Assembly (NCBI GenBank): GCA_963920765.1
Contig: OY987242.1
Coordinates: 35,550,002-35,614,001, forward strand
Source: Ulota crispa
Taxonomy: Eukaryota > Streptophyta > Bryopsida > Orthotrichales > Orthotrichaceae
Length of the DNA stretch: 64,000 nt
Direction of reading: 5' to 3'
Both the position numbers and the translations under genes were made by a program. Of the stretch, positions 63,886-64,000 are shown one piece after another (position 1 is the stretch's first letter; every line of letters starts with the position of its first letter). The notes beneath the pieces were generated by a model. That model was not told the origin of the DNA. It worked only from the letters and a program-made list of their open reading frames with translations, and made no database searches.

Positions 63886-64000
63886 CTATAGTTTTTCTGT
63901 GTATATATTACTTTCTTGCAAGTCTAATCTCATGGTTTGTGGGTTTTGTATCAAGTTTAGCAATAGAGAATTTACATGATTGATTTATGAATCATATATG
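63886..64000 (-). pseudogene. Duplicated 5' fragment of the 14-3-3 gene
   Basis: The minus strand from ATG at 63933 reads 15 codons (MRLDLQESNIYTEKL) then a stop at 63886-63888. Nine of the fifteen residues match the 14-3-3 start [15 protein letters not shown] in register. The upstream side also matches the real 5' flank (ATCAAGTTTAGCAAT at 63610-63640 and 63950-63965). It is a relic of a tandem duplication covering the promoter-proximal and start region. Confidence 0.65.

Overview
This is nuclear DNA from a land plant or close streptophyte relative. The evidence is spliced genes with GT..AG introns, a plant-type 14-3-3 protein and a MUR3-like GT47 glycosyltransferase, set in a very AT-rich repeat landscape with no rRNA, no plastid or mitochondrial genes and no bacterial operons. 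I lean towards a non-seed plant, because 64 kb contains many small DNA transposons and no recognisable LTR retrotransposon, but the species cannot be read from the sequence. Genes occupy roughly 10 kb. 
 Layout: 1-5.0 kb holds the 3' part of a ten-exon plus-strand coiled-coil protein gene. 6.0-6.9 kb holds a two-exon minus-strand gene of unknown function. 7-27 kb is gene-free; it carries tandem arrays (notably an array of long perfect palindromes at 13.5-15.3 kb and a GGCATGGRG minisatellite at 15.3-16.1 kb) and many MITE-like elements. 27.6-29.1 kb is an intronless, GC-richer, type II membrane exostosin-family (GT47, MUR3/XLT2-like) gene on the minus strand. 30-60.6 kb is another gene desert built almost entirely of non-autonomous DNA transposons, often nested. 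60.6-63.6 kb is a complete four-exon 14-3-3 gene on the minus strand, with a broken copy of its own start region 350 bp upstream. 
 The most interesting feature is a diverse group of elements that begin CCC(C)TnAAnG, end with the inverse, and are bounded by TTAA on both sides. I find twelve copies of 223 to about 1800 bp with TTAA intact at both ends, plus three decayed ones. One copy sits inside another repeat whose paralogue in this window keeps the empty site with a single TTAA. That is the hallmark of piggyBac-type transposition, a superfamily rarely discussed in plants. Other superfamilies are identified from ends and target duplications: CACTA (3 bp), PIF/Harbinger (TTA), hAT (8 bp), a TA-duplicating family, a long-TIR Mutator-like element in an intron, and possible Helitrons. 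The protein-coding genes have no obvious functional relation to each other.
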